A stretch of 64,000 bases of DNA from Morella rubra (GCA_003952965.2 RXIC02000149.1:1-64000), one strand, 5' to 3'; positions 1 to 13,300 are shown, counted from the stretch's first letter. Made by a program: numbers and translations. Notes: generated by a model from the letters alone, not told the origin.

Positions 1-3000
1 GTCAAAGAAATAGTAACAAACATGAATATTAAATACCAAACAACATGGCCGTAAGTCATTGCTATTGTTGGAATCTTGTCAGTTTCTAGAAGAATTTTAC
101 CTTTCTTCTAGTTTGATCTTGGGCTCTGTTCACTTAACTTCAGGATAGATATTCCACATGTGGAGACAATGGCTGAGGGTTAAAACACGTCTAAATATGT
201 TTTACTCGTTTAGCAGTTTTTTTAACTTTCAGTAGATCTTGTGATACAATATGAGTTATAAAGTTTCATTCCTCTTTAAAATAAAAAACGTTTTAAAAAC
301 TTTAATGTAACAGCCAATGCTTTTCCTCCTTTACCAACTCCTCTAACCTAGCAGATCTTTCCTCTACAGCAGCTCAATATAAAGACACTACATATGTGTC
401 CAGGTTATCGACGATCTACGACGAGTCAGCTAAATCACTCGATGAAAGAGTATGCCGAAGCAAAACTAAACATGGACCATTTAGGTGTCAATAAAATCTA
501 GACAGCAAAAGAAGAGAATATACAACAGATCCTCTGTCTAAGAAGATCTTATGTGGAGAGGAAGACATAGCTTGGTAATTCAAAAGAATGTTAACAACGA
601 CGTATAGGGGTCACTGTAGTGGCTAGTACTAGAGTTCACGACTGTGTCGCTTTCATCTTATGGTAAAACTACCGTAATAGATTATCATGTGTAATCAGGC
701 TTTGTATAATGACTAGAATGAGTTGGTGTCTAAGGCCTTCGTGTCATTCTTTAAACTTTGTATTGCGATACAAAGCATAACAGGCAGATAACTTTCCCCA
801 GGGAAAGTATTCAAGCTTGTCACTAGAATTGTTTTTGTGACTCTTATTGTTGACACTGACCAATCATATCTGTAGGACGGATGCCACTCATAAATATAGA
901 AATTTATGAGGCAGGCAGAACACTTACCAGAATTAGATGATTTTCCTTACTATATCTCTTAGACATTCTCTATGGTAAGCTACGGCTACAGTGTGTGTGT
1001 AGGATGGTGACATGACAGGCAGCCATGACTAAAAGAGAGTTGGCTTGAAAGAAGAAACTGGGAGGAGGGGATACAGAAGAAAGACGAAATTCTTAAAAAT
1101 AACATCGTGTAGTGGAGTCATAATTAAGTAAAAAATAGAGATGTGAAATGCTTATTCACATACATTCTTTAGTATTCGCAGGACTCCTAAAATATCAGTT
1201 AGGACAATCACTATAGAAGATTTTCAGTCGAGAACTAGTGCCCAGTGGCTCCAAGGTCAAGACGTAGTTGTGGCAAGATGATGGCATAGACACGCACTGA
1301 TTCTTGGCGCCAAATGTTGAATGAGTATGACTGAAGGCCTAATAGAATCTTAGCAGTAATCAATAAGGTGACACCAATAGTCTCCCGCAAGTTTATTGGT
1401 AGATGATTTGGTCTCTGATCATTGGACTGGTGTCAACAGCAGAGAAACTAAATTCGTAAGAAAGGTCGAGTATGTGAGAATGGTAGCTATCCAAGTGAAA
1501 AGAGCGAAGAATGAAAATAAATGCGGCACGTTTTCAACTCAAGCTAGTTGCTATCGTATAGCGCCACTAGAAAATTGTTGTATCATATTCCCAAAACATA
1601 AGGGAGCATCACTACGAACCATGATTAATACCTTATGCCAAGGCTCCGCAGATAGTAGGACTTGTTCAACAAATAGGTGCGAAGAACAATATTTCGTTAC
1701 AAGCTCCCTTCACAGGAAGACAAAAGCAATCATAGAAGAAAAAACATTAACTTATATGATAAATCAAGATTCTGAAAGAAAATAAATCATACTCCCGAAG
1801 TAGTTGATATTCCTGCTTTAGTTGTGCAAAGTCCATGAGAGCTTTAACCTTTTCATTGGTAACCTGGAACGGTAAAAAAATTGCTGAATCAATCAATAGA
1901 TTCCGACGGAGTCTCAATTGTTAGGCATCTATAATTCTTTCGTGAAAGCCGAGCTTAGCAGCATCCGTATAAACACTCCCTTTAGCCTATGAAAAAGCGT
2001 TAACACAATCGGATCTACTCTTCGTTAAAGAAGACCAAAAAATTCTATGGCATTAATATCTCTTCGTCCTAGTGAAATCAAGATGACATCCATAATAGTA
2101 CCAGAACATCGTTGGGATTCCCCAGCAACGCTTCAGAGTTGACCCAGAAATACTTCTGTGCCTCCTAAGTTTTTTGATTTATACTTCATTTTTTCTCGTC
2201 ATACAATATAAATGTGGAATTCGCACTACTCGCTCGTGACCAACGTATATAGTTGTATTTGGAAGAAATTCTAAAGTAATACTCGCTTTGGGCTGGTTTC
2301 GAGGGCAGGAAACATGTGTTTGCGCTAATTTCTCCTTTTTGAAAAAACTCCACTAAACAGCGCACGAAACTCAAACTAACGTAACTGTTTTTTCAAATTT
2401 TTGTTAAACTTCTCCCTCTTGTTCACCAAGTGATTAAGAGGATATTTCGCTTTTTAGGTAGTTGTAAGAGAATTAGAGCTTTTGGTTTTTGCTCGACTGA
2501 GAGGGTAAATAAAAAGGTCAGTTCAGAACTAAAGTATCTTTTGTTAACTACTTCTTCCTTTTTTCGCATTATTATCCTAATATTTTTTTCTTTTGTTTAT
2601 ATGCTGGATTTGCACTTTCCCAACAAAATATAATTGAGTTATAGATTCCACTGACTTTGAGAGTAAATAAAAATTAGCCATTCATTGGTTCTTATAACTA
2701 TAAATTTTCTTGAAGACAAGCCACTTTTTTTTATTATCTGCACATTTTTCGTCAGATTGCACCTAGATTATTGGGGGTGTGCAAATTTTTAATTATATTT
2801 CACTACTCATATAGGACCAGCATATACCTATAAAAACAAAAGAAGAAGGCAATGATAAAAAGTAGCAAAACGCATTAGTACCTTACAAGAAGGTTAGTAT
2901 GTTAGTAGATGAAGACGGAGAGCTCCCCTCTCTATCACATGAAAGGATTGGAATATAAGAAAAATAAAAAATAACCCGAAAAGTATCCAAAAAGAATATT

Positions 3001-5724
3001 GAAAAGAATGAAACAATATATGAAACGGAAACGCAACATAAAAGAGACTAACTTAGTAAGAAAAAAACGACTGTGTTTTCTCGCGCCTGACATTCTGATG
3101 AATGCTCACTATAGATAGAAATTAAAATCATATAAATTATATTCAGAAGTTAATGAAGATTCACGAATCGCATAAAAGACGTCGAATATAAAGTTCAGCG
3201 AATTATTTAAAAAGCTGGAAAAGCAAGTTCTTTTGTTTAAGCGTTTCCAAGAGGAAATGTAAATTTTCGCCAAAAAAAAAAAGTTGAAGACAAATAAATA
3301 TACTCAAGATCCGTTTTTTAACCATTAAGAAATAAAATAGAAATTACCTTCATTAAGATCGACAAATCCTCTGCTATTTGTGTACGTGATTATTTTGGAA
3401 TCTTTTTTAAAGAGTTTGGAGGTATGTTCTTTCGTGTCATATGCTGCTTTGAAAATATAATTTAAAGATAAAAATCGTTTATTACACTGAGTCTAACGTG
3501 TTAGGCTTTTTTTTAAGGATGTGTAACTTACTTAATTAGTCGACTGGGAAGAATAACAATATATTCATTATGGAGAAAATAGACTAATAAGATACATATT
3601 CCGTTGATGGATAGTTTAGTTTTAAAATACACTCATTTCATTTTTTATAATTTTCTGTTAAATTTCTTTACATCAAAAAATCACTTAGTATAACATTTTG
3701 CTGGAAAGAAGGCAAATGGTAAAGTTATAATATAGAAAAAAATTACAATTTAGTTTTAATCTCATACTTTACGAGATATGAAATGTTAACTCGCTCCAGC
3801 CCCGCACTTCAGAACAAAACCCAATAAAACAAAAAAATCTTAATCACACACGAGTGCCCACTACACCGAAAGGCTGGTCATAACAAAGTGTTTTGTACGG
3901 CCTAACGAAATTAAGTCGGCGGACACTGGCTAGAGGCCTCCCCCTATAAAAAGAGTCTTCGTTGCGAGGAAAAACAAATAGGACCAACAAAACAAAAGGG
4001 TTCAAGGTTATTTTCGCTGTTTCGTTTTATCGTACTTTTTTATTTGTCCTTCTTGGGTCTCCCTGTAATGCGCCAGCTTTCGGTGGGATAAAATCCGAAC
4101 AGAAACATCAAGCGGAAGCACAGAATTGGTCTGGTGGGGTTCCACGGCGTTGGTAGTTGTCCAAGCAGAGAGATAATGAGAAAACGATACTTGTTATATA
4201 AAAATATTACATAGGTAAACAGATGAAAAAGAAAAGTTAAACCAAACACAAGCAAAAAAAAAAGAGAGAATAGAAAAATTCACTAAACCCCTAGGAAAGA
4301 ATGGGATACATAATTGTGCAGGCTAAAATAATCGAAAATAATCAAACACACCACAAAGACATCGCGTATTAGACTCATTCAATAGCTTGCGCCTAGGATA
4401 TGTAGGAAGATAATAAGCAAATATAAAGAAAAATGCTCGAACGAGAAATCCGGTATGGAGTTTCTTTCTCCTTCTTTCCGAGAATGGAGCTTCTCCCGCC
4501 TCCAGTCATTCCATCCAATGTCTAAAAATACTCTCGATGCCCGGACAAAACAATGAGAAGTATTGCTTTCTGTTACACAATATTTTTATTAAACACGGAG
4601 TGGAAATAGACAATAAGACCAAACAAACATGGAAAACCGAACCAAGAATAAAAAAAGGTCCCACTCTAAAAGGACAGTTAAAATAGAATTCAAAGAGCAA
4701 ATTTGGGGAAAAAGGTTGGCATCGCGACAGGTTATCTCCATAAAAGAATATCTGATATCAGAAGAAATCCAAATACTGGGTGAAAAAGCGCTAGCGCCAG
4801 TAATTTTCCCCAGAATAAGTACAAACCAATACCTACTTGCTACAAAATTGAACATTTGCTTGCCAAAAAGGTTTCTCTTTCTGGAAGGCCTCTCCAACCT
4901 TCCTTGTGGAAAAGAGCTGCATTTTCACATTTTCTCTCGCAGCAATGTTTCTTCTTCTTTGCCCCCCTGTGACAAGAAAGAAATAAACAATTGCCACTAG
5001 AGCGCTCTTCTCTACCTCAGCTTTGTCCACAAACAGAAATCTAGTTCCAATCCGCTATGAGGAAAGAGAAGAATATGTACAAAAAATAGCCTACATAAAC
5101 CATACGTAAAGCAACATGGGTGCCCAACAAGAGGAGAATGCAAGAAGCGGGGAAATAAAGTAACAACTCAAGGAAAAAAAAGATGATGGAAGAGATTTTG
5201 TGGGGACGATGGGGGAGGGGGGGGACAAGAATAAGGTAAACAGCAAATAAAAGAAAAGAAGAGAAGAACGAGAATGTGTAGAAGCAACAGACATAAAAAC
5301 TCCAAACAAATTTAAATAAATATCCTTGTGTTGCAGACTGCCCTGTTTTTTGAAGCAAAAGATAACTGGGTCTTCCTTTTTCGAAGAGGAGGAGCTTTCT
5401 AACTACTAAAATGGGCTCGGCTCCTCCACATAGGCAGCTGCACTACAGTACAATAAACTCAATGGCGTTAAGGTGTGTTGGCCCCGCTATGGGCATTATT
5501 TTAGATATCATGGTGAAAAAGAAGCCACAAATATACACGTAAAAAAAAATAGGGGTAAAATATGTAAAAGAAAGACGTAATGAAATTCATTTATCAGAAG
5601 TTTGGGTACAAAATATGAATAATAGTAGGAGGGGTTCAATCTACCACAATAAGCACAAAAATTGAAAACTGATAAATGGTAAAGAAGACTACATGGTTTT
5701 CAAGCAAATAGATAATAAGTCTTT
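1..5724. other. Gene-poor AT-rich stretch, no supported gene
   Basis: I find no open frame here with a recognisable domain, splice pattern or codon bias. The longest frames (1396-1785 on plus, 4629-5000 on plus, 4589-4897 and 5041-5358 on minus) overlap each other in antisense or come from purine-rich tracts. The stretch is rich in A and T runs, and its lack of features suggests old, decayed intergenic or transposon sequence. Confidence 0.6.
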
Positions 5725-7943
5725 TAATCTGGAAGACTAGGTTATAGTTGTCATTGTAATTCCAGGAAAAAAAAAGCGAGAAAATTTCCATTAACAAGAT
5801 TATCCTCAAGAAAGCAGCTTGTGAACTCCAGGATTTGAGAAAGCTAGCTTGCAGAACCTCCTCTGCCTTAGACGTTCTCATTCTAAAACCCAAGAACTGT
5901 GAAAGCTCTTCAAAAACTTCATCAAACGAAGCTGACGAAACTGACAATCTATGGACCTTCCTCTCATAAGGAGAAACAACTCGCTGTCTGCCTCTCTCTT
6001 ATCCCCTCTCTCTCCCATTCGTACAGCATCCGAAATTCTCCAAACATATTTTCTCACCTAGTCACAGCAGTTTTAGCGTCCCACTTGTTAAGAATTCTCT
6101 CTAGAAGGTTGCCAAGAATCACGGCAACAACGACAGCTTGACCAAGTCAAACCAATGGCTATATTTCAAGAAGGAAATTCATCAAACAGTTACCTTGCAC
6201 AATAGATGAAATCCTTGTAAATATGCAATTTGTCTCCTCTCTCTTCTTGCAATTTGTTCTCTACTCTGATTTTTCTTACACTAATTACGCCATGCCTCGG
6301 GAGAAATTAGCAACTTCTCCATCTAGTTTTACTCCGAGCTTGACCACTTTGTAATTGCTCTGCTCTTGAAGTGGACTCGAACACTTCAGACCCACTTTGG
6401 TATTGAAGTCTCCAAGCACTAGGTAACCACAGCATCTCATTTGGTTTCCAGACTGAGTTTTCATATTGGAACGGCGGAAGGTCACGCTTTCACTGAGTTT
6501 TCCGAGGAAGTTCTGTAAGCCACGCCATGTGAGCTACGTTGCAACACAGTAAAAGCGTTCACGCGCATTTGGGAAAGAGAGGGACGAAGAGGACGATAGG
6601 GACATTAAATGACGTGGCAAGCGCAAAAACGGCATTTCACTTTGGATTGCTCGCGTGGCATGTACAGTGGCAGAGGAAAATAAACTCAGTCACGAGGACA
6701 CGTGCACTATTAATGAGAATCGTATAAAGGCATTTTCAAGAAAAAATTCAACTATCAGGACACCCTTTATATTTTAACCTTCAAAAAACGCTAAGAATCC
6801 ACGCATATGACTCTCTAGCGATTATGGATTCATATATTTCGAGAAACTCAAAATAAAGGCTCACCAAACAGACTCAAATCCACACAATCGAGGATCATGG
6901 ATTTTATGAAAAAGGGAAATTGAACGAATCGAAGAAGAGAAATCAAGTGCCTGCGTTTTCCTTGCCTACGAACAAAGAGAGCAAAACTGGAAAAAATAAA
7001 AAATAAAAGAGATGCAACCGGATAGGGAGGCAGAGAAAGAAACAGAAAGAGAATCAAAATTAGAATTTTTAAGAATGTTCCGCAATATATATAGCAGCGG
7101 TTTCCTCGTTGGTATAAAAGCGTGGGTGGGCGCTTGAGAGTTCTACCAGATTCGTAATACCGTATTACGTTGAAAGGTCATTTGTTTTAGCCAGCTTTAT
7201 TAACTTTCTTTACGCTGACCCTTTTCTTGGCTTTTGGACCAAAAAGCACGAGTCTGTCACCTGCTCGTAGTTTGCCCCATTTCTCAACTCAACTGACTCC
7301 GTCTTATGGGCTGTTTATAGGGGCTACCTTACCAACGTAACAACGTTTGATTTGACATTAGAAGCTGCGACAAGTAACAGAACAGTCGTATGTAAAGTTG
7401 GAAACACTTTTGGGCGGAACAATTCGACCTCAACAATGGGCATAAAGCAAAATGCGCTCTCTTTTTGGATAAGTAGGCGCCTGCCCCTCGTGGCTAGTTT
7501 GTTTTTTTAGTAATTGTTTAACGGTTCCTGTGGTTATTAGTGGTTCTGACTTTTAAATTCGGTTTGACTTTTAAATCTTGATCGAGCTTATTGTAAGGTT
7601 TCTAGTCTACTTCGTTTTTTTGCTAACCTCTTATTATTTTTATGTGTTGTATCCGATAACTTTCTCAGATATTAATATACTATTATTTTTAATAAAAAGT
7701 AGAGTACTTTACAAAATGCACTTTATTTTGCTCACAATTTCAGGTTTGACATACATTTGCATTAACATAGAAGGGAAAAAGCAAAATGTCTTGCAGCCAC
7801 TTTTTTTAAAAAATAATATTTTAGATAAGTATAAAACCAGCTAAGAACCAACAAAGTCCAAATCACGAATAAAAAAAAAAAAGGAACAGAAGCAATAGAT
7901 TAAAAACCAAAGCAACGTCTCCAATTTTTATAATATATCAACG

Positions 7944-8771
7944 GTTCTAGAGAGAGAGAAGCTCTCCCTTCTCTCTAGAACTCTCTAAACCCTAACCTAG
8001 CCTCCCTCTTTTCTATTTCTTTCTGGTGGTGGGATGAGCTCCAGCTCCTCCCGCCCCTCACCCCTCCCCAGATCTCCTTCTCTGGCCAGTTCTCACTGTT
8101 GTCTCCCTCCCTCCCCTGGTTCTTTTTCTTGTGGTTTTTTCTTTGGAATCTTGGTGATTAGATCTAGGTGTTTCTGTTCGCCATTGGTGGACACCGGTCG
8201 GTGCATGATGGTTCACGTGCTGCGCATGAATCTCACACGCCAGCCTTTGTTCTTCATTTTGGGATGCTTTTGGCCATCCCTATAGGCCATGCGCCACTTG
8301 GGTGGCTTCCCCTGCCTTAGGCAACCCAAGCCCAAAAGTTGCTGCTTTTCCAGCCTCAAGTGGGTCCCATCGCCTGCTTTCAGCCACCCACGTTTTTGGC
8401 TTTTCAGCGCCTTGTCGGTGGTCCTCTGATTCCAGCTCTGTGTGTTTTTGTTTTGTTTTGTTTTTTGACCGTTGTTTTGGCTTAGTTTATTCTTATTTGG
8501 GTTTTTCCCGGCTTTCGTTGGGTTTACGGTGCCCAAGTTGTCTGTGCTTTCATTACTAGCCCTCTAGATTTTAGTGGCTAAGTCTACTGTTATTGGCCAC
8601 TCGCACCCTCTACCTAACACGGTACATATAGTAGTTTTTTGATCCCTTTTGGGATCCTGCTAGTTTTCTTTTACAGTCTGGTAATTGTTAGGCCTTATTT
8701 AGGATTTTCCTTGTATAATTTAACTCTTGAAATGCAAACCTAACGCATTATTCAGGAAAAAAAAAAAAAAA
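7944..8771 (+). mobile_element. Poly(A)-tailed retroposon-like element (copy A)
   Basis: Begins with a short inverted repeat (gttctagagaga ... tctctctagaac) followed by a 'ctctaaaccctaacc' start typical of LINE-type 5' UTRs and a C/T-rich leader, and ends in a 15-base A run. No long open frame is present, so it is probably non-autonomous or internally deleted. The same element lies at 34168-34988, so its insertion predates the segmental duplication. I see no clear target-site duplication. The family is not recognised. Confidence 0.5.
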
Positions 8772-8775
8772 TAAC

Positions 8776-9137
8776 CAATAGCAGTAGCCCACTTCGTAAG
8801 CCTATGGGCACAACGATTGCAGCGACGCGAAATCCAATCAAGGGAGTGCAACGGATGCGAAGAGAAGATACTCCAAATAGAATCCATTCACCCTTCCATC
8901 TGCCAGCCAATTCGAGGTTCCAAGCTCAGCACATCCCGAACCAAAACCAAGCAATCACTTCAAAACAACACATACCAAACTGTAGAGGATCCACAATACA
9001 AACAGCAGCTGCCAGAGCAACAGTTTCACCAACAAGAGGGTCAAGGTGAGGGGTACTCTCCGTGTACAAGGTACAGAGGGAGCCCTCATGGTCGCGAATA
9101 ATGATCGCCAAGACCGAGTGAAAAGACCTCACCATTT
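8776..9137 (-). mobile_element. LINE RNase H-domain remnant (copy A)
   Basis: The minus strand reads as the RNase H-like tail (RVT_3 type) of a plant LINE: 'AIIIRDHEGSL', then 'PLVGETVALAAA', and near the end 'RRCNRCAHRLTKWATANF', the usual pattern of the domain's last helix. Frameshifts between these blocks show it is dead. It directly abuts the poly(A) end of the retroposon at 7944-8771. It is duplicated at 34990-35338. Confidence 0.7.
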
Positions 9138-9329
9138 TAGTTCCAAGGAAAACACAATTAATTCGTTATTGGTGTGCATTGTCCCACGGAATCATAAAGC
9201 AAAAGAGTGAACACATCAAGATGCTACCAATAAACCAACTTCATCTCAATGGGTTGGACAATCGGCTTCAAACCACCTTCCCTTTTTTTTTGGAGCCAAA
9301 ACCCACTAGTAACAAAATAAAGTAACTCT

Positions 9330-9523
9330 AAGGGGTTGGTTTAGTAGTTAAGGTTTAGACATTGGTGGTATACTCACTCTAAGGTCTCAAGTTCAAAATC
9401 TCATAATTATTACCAATCCTTTGAGACTACCCCTAGGACCTTTGGTTTGATAAACAAACCCTAGGATTAATTGAGGTGCATGTAAGCTGACTCGGATACT
9501 CGATTAGAAAAAAAAAAAAAAAA
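9330..9523 (+). mobile_element. tRNA-derived SINE (copy A)
   Basis: About 195 bp with an A-box-like 'tggtttagtagttaagg' (9337-9353), a B-box-like 'agttcaaaatc' (9390-9400) at tRNA spacing, and a 3' part 'gaggtgcatgtaagctgact' resembling the shared tail of many dicot SINEs, followed by a 16-base A run. I could not identify flanking target-site duplications. The same SINE sits at 35538-35732 in copy B, so it is older than the duplication. Confidence 0.7.
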
Positions 9524-9560
9524 CACGAAATTGAGGTCTAAATAGTTAAACCCAACATAA

Positions 9561-9766
9561 ACACTTACACTAAGCATGACCCAAGCTAGTGTCACTACCT
9601 CAAAAGCGTTGCGCCCTGCTTTAAAATCATTCCGAGTCAAATGCTGGAGCAACATGTTATTATTGAACTGAGAAGGCCTACTTCTTTGCATTAGACCATC
9701 AAAACTGAAGAGTACACTGGTCATGCCCAAAGGCTGCAAGCCCTCTGAACCCATTGTATCAAGCAA
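9561..9766 (-). other. Unidentified exon-like open frame
   Basis: The minus strand keeps an open frame over about 200 bp, including 'MLLQHLTRNDFKAGRNAF' and 'EVVTLAWVML', followed by a GT donor-like 'gtaagtgt'. The composition looks like coding sequence rather than intergenic DNA. The counterpart near 35785-35950 is partly broken by short indels. I do not recognise a family; it may be a captured or orphaned exon. Confidence 0.25.
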
Positions 9767-9783
9767 TTAACTCAAAACAAAAC

Positions 9784-10214
9784 CTTTTTTTTTTTTTTTT
9801 TTTATAAACAAGTCAATATTATTAAAAAGTGATAGCAGTACAAGAGACTATACCGAAATCACTTAGTCCAAACAAGCAACGGAACTAAGGAAATCATGGA
9901 AATCAACAAAAGGGTAACCTAACACCGCATCAGCCCAACAAAAAAGAGTAAACATAAAAAAATCCTTGCAACATAGCCAAGGGCAAAGAACCATCCTCAA
10001 CATCTATTGTTACGCTCCGTCCAAAGACACCACCAAACACATGAGGGAATCAAACTCCAAATAGCCTTAGCGAAAAAGTTTGAAAGCTTCCTCTCCCAAC
10101 CCAATAGCACATCCACCACCTTTTTCCGGCATAACCAATAGAAAATTCAAAATACTAAGAACATGATTCCAAAGCCCGCGCGCCACGAGACAATGAAGAA
10201 GCAAATGGTCAACC
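9784..10214 (-). mobile_element. 5'-truncated LINE (L1 type) 3' end with 15-bp TSD, copy A
   Basis: The minus strand ends in a long A run (T run at 9785 onward) after a 'ttaataatattgacttg' tail typical of plant L1 elements. Upstream it encodes the zinc-binding tail of a LINE reverse transcriptase (zf-RVT): 'DHLLLHCLVARGLWNHV' followed by a decayed frame. It is flanked by a 15-bp direct repeat, aactcaaaacaaaac, at 9769-9783 and 10215-10229. Both repeats are kept at the same site in copy B (35961-35975, 36404-36418), so one insertion was later duplicated with its surroundings. Confidence 0.9.
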
Positions 10215-10396
10215 AACTCAAAACAAAACTATCAGGGATTAAGGGGTCCATAGTGAAGAAAGTTAGCAGGTTTTAGAGTTGGGAGTGACATGACATGGGT
10301 CCATTGTGATCCACCAAGAAGAGTATCTTCCAAATCTAAAATTCGGATGCCTAAGGTTCAGGGCCGCCTCTTCTGTTGTCAGTACGAAGTAGATTC

Positions 10397-13300
10397 CTAG
10401 TTGCAATCATCATTGTCATCACAAAGTCTCTTAGAAAGTTGAATACTCTGGCCTAAATCTTCTGAATTTTCAATTACTTCATCGAGTAAATCCAGATGGA
10501 CATCAACAGCCTCAGGAGGCAGAGCTAGATCATCTGTAGGACTCCCTTCATGCTTGTGTACGAGATAGACTCCGCAACTCTTAAAGAACACTGGGTCAAA
10601 ATCACAATAGAACTTGACACGTAAATTGTTCCCCTCTAGCTTAAAAGATTCTAACGTGGAGTATTCCAACCATACATGATCTGATTCCCATCAAAAAAAT
10701 TACTCTTTCTAGTACTTCATTATCATTGATCTTAACGCCAACACCACTAGTGGGTTTTCTTGGTCACTATCAGGAATGGATCGAATAACAGCACAGAAAG
10801 CAATTCCTCTTATCTCATCCAAACAAAGGATCCCGTTAATATCTATTTCACAGGAAGAACTTTTGAAGTCTCCTTACGATGGCTAAACCAGTCTGGAATC
10901 CTATTTCCTGGGAAACAAATGCCACCTAAAAGGAGCTCAAACTGTTCCTGGGAAATGAACAATTGATAGTTTTCAGCATTACAATCCATAAAAGAAGGAA
11001 AAATTAAACATGTACAGAAGATACATATCACGGAAGAGAAAGAGAGAGACATACCTCTCCAAGTGAAGGAGTTGTCACATGATTCCCTATATTCACAGCA
11101 TTTTATGGCATCCAGACAAGTCAATCCATTTAGTGCTTGTAAATCACATGTATTGAATTGAAATTTTTTCAACACTTATGGAAAACTTTCTAAGACAGGC
11201 ATCCACTAGCATCTACCTTCCTGATATTTTCTGGAAGTTCAACAATCTCTTGAAGTTGCTTGCAATCCCATAATATAAGATCCCTTAATCTAACAAATCT
11301 TTTGATACTTGCAGGAAGGCTAACAATATCTGTCTCTGATAGAGATAAAACTTCCAATGTGGAAGAGTAATCAAATATTGAGAATAATTTGGATTCTGAT
11401 ACGACACACTTCCCAAAATCCAAATATTCCAGTGCTGGAAACAAAATTGATGAACAATCATTATTAGAAATGCTTGAATTCTTTGGAGGTCCCAATGAGA
11501 GTAATTCCACACCTGATGACATTTCCAATCCCTCGGCGGGCATATTACGGGGCATGGTTTGTCTTTCATTTCTCCATTTCTCCGTATAACAATCTTTGAA
11601 AGAAAGCATCCTCAGATGTTGCAACTGAAGAATGCTACTTGAGGAGATATAAAAGGTTTTTGCAGCCATCTAGATTTAAGTCTTCAAGCCCACTGAGGTA
11701 TCCAATGGATGAAGGCAGTTCTTTTATAGCAGTGTAAGCTAAGAAAATGCAACTTATACATTCCATTTCACACTCAATTTCTGGAAAGTTCCGAAGGCTT
11801 GAGCAAAATTTAAGGTCAATATTCCAAAGATCTCAACTTGAGGCTTCTTGGCAAATGGATAAGGTTAGAGCATCCAGAGAATGATAAATAGGACAGCTTA
11901 TCAAGTTCTCCAACAGAATCATGAACCTCAACTAAACTTTTGCATCTAGACAGCTCTAATCTCTCTAAGTTTGGGATCATTGAGACATCAGGAATACTTG
12001 TTGAGGAAATTTACAATCGATGAATTCCATAATCGTCATGCTTTGAAAATTCTGTAATAGGAAATTTTTTTTTTTGCTTCAAACTAGTCTGCAACATGAT
12101 TTAAAGTAAACGAAAATGATAATTATGAAGGTACCTTGAATCCCTCCTTCAGTTCCTTGAACAGGCTATTTCTGATACTTAAAACAGCCAAGTTTCTTTC
12201 CATGAAAATTGGATGGCAAAGATTGCAAAGGATATTCAGGCCAATCAAGCAATCTTAACTCATTAGGAAGATAACTAGGCCCTCCAGAAAAGCGTCCATT
12301 ACGATTTATAAACAGTCTGAGCTGTTTCATCTTCATGAAGGCTTTGGGACTCAAGTGTATCAAGTCTTGTTCAGGAAATTCTATCAATATGCCTTCAATT
12401 TTGCTTGTTCCTTATTAAGACAGATATAAGATGGAATAAAATGGAAGTATAAAGTTCCTGATTTTTTTTTTCTTTCATAAGTAAGCAAATTTTATTAGAA
12501 AATGTGAAAACAGTACAAGGGACTATACCAAAATCACTTAAACCATACAAGCAAAAAAACTAAAGAAATCCTGAAAATCTAAAAAAGGGCATCCCAACAC
12601 CGCATTGGCCCAGAACCACATGCTAGAATTAGATAGATATAAAACTTTGCAAAAATGAAATAACCTCATAATCTATTTGTCTAGCTTTATATTCTGTTTT
12701 CTTTTCTTCAATTTTTTCTTTTTTCATTTTTAAGATTACCAAAAAGGGTAATTCGTTCTTTTTAGAGGAAGTGTTCTCAAATACAGAGTAGCAGTAGTCT
12801 TTTTTTTTTTTTCTTTCAAATTTACAGGGGCAGACACATAAATCTCCACAGGACTCTAAAGTGCGCAAGGGGAGGCCCAGGCCCTCTAGCCTTCAAAAAT
12901 CTGTGATTGGTTTAATATAATTGTTGTCACTAAATTAATTGTGGTCAAAGCAGTGGGCCCCCTTTGGTCAAAGCAGTGAGCCCCCTTTAGATCAACACTT
13001 AGTTTCAACCCTATACCTATATACACACATCCATAGTGTGTGTTCTCGGATGAGTGTCCACTTTTGTAATTGTATAATTATTAAAACTCTGGAAGGCAAC
13101 AACCGTAAATCACATCTGTTTTGTCAGTTCAGGGTGGATTCTCCAATAAATTATGTTTAGGAGAAACTAATGTATACGTATAATGGAGAATCGATGACTG
13201 CAACAAAGATGTACTAGTATAAACAAATTCTGGAATGAAAGGCACAAGAGGGTTAGAAGTACCCATCTTCTCCTAAATGCCACCCAGATAAATTAGCAAC

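Larger units (their letters stand above)
5725..13119. repeat. Segmental duplication, copy A (7.4 kb)
   Basis: Matches 31983-39276 in the same orientation about 26.2 kb away. The copies begin together just before the shared 'caagattatcctcaag' and end together after 'ggcaacaaccgtaaatcaca'; flanks on both sides are unrelated. The block carries, in order, a gene-like 5' segment, a poly(A)-tailed retroposon, a LINE RNase H remnant, a SINE, a LINE 3' end and the LRR plus C-terminal exons of a TNL gene. From about 6170 to 7555 the copies look identical with no gaps; elsewhere many 1-4-base indels separate them. The right-hand breakpoint falls in a TNL intron. Confidence 0.93.

Noticed and set aside
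1396..1785. 129-codon open frame on plus
   Set aside because: No domain, no splice context and no paralogue in the window; the length is plausible by chance in this region.
4589..5000. Overlapping 102- and 123-codon frames on opposite strands
   Set aside because: They are mirror frames of the same DNA and neither has a recognisable motif.
5041..5358. Hydrophobic 105-codon minus frame that looks like a membrane protein
   Set aside because: It is the reverse of an A/G-rich tract, which automatically encodes Phe, Leu and Ser runs.
6285..7057. Small frames conserved exactly between the two duplicates (6285-6485, 6539-6727, 6848-7057)
   Set aside because: Conservation is explained by DNA identity of the whole patch, not by selection on these frames.
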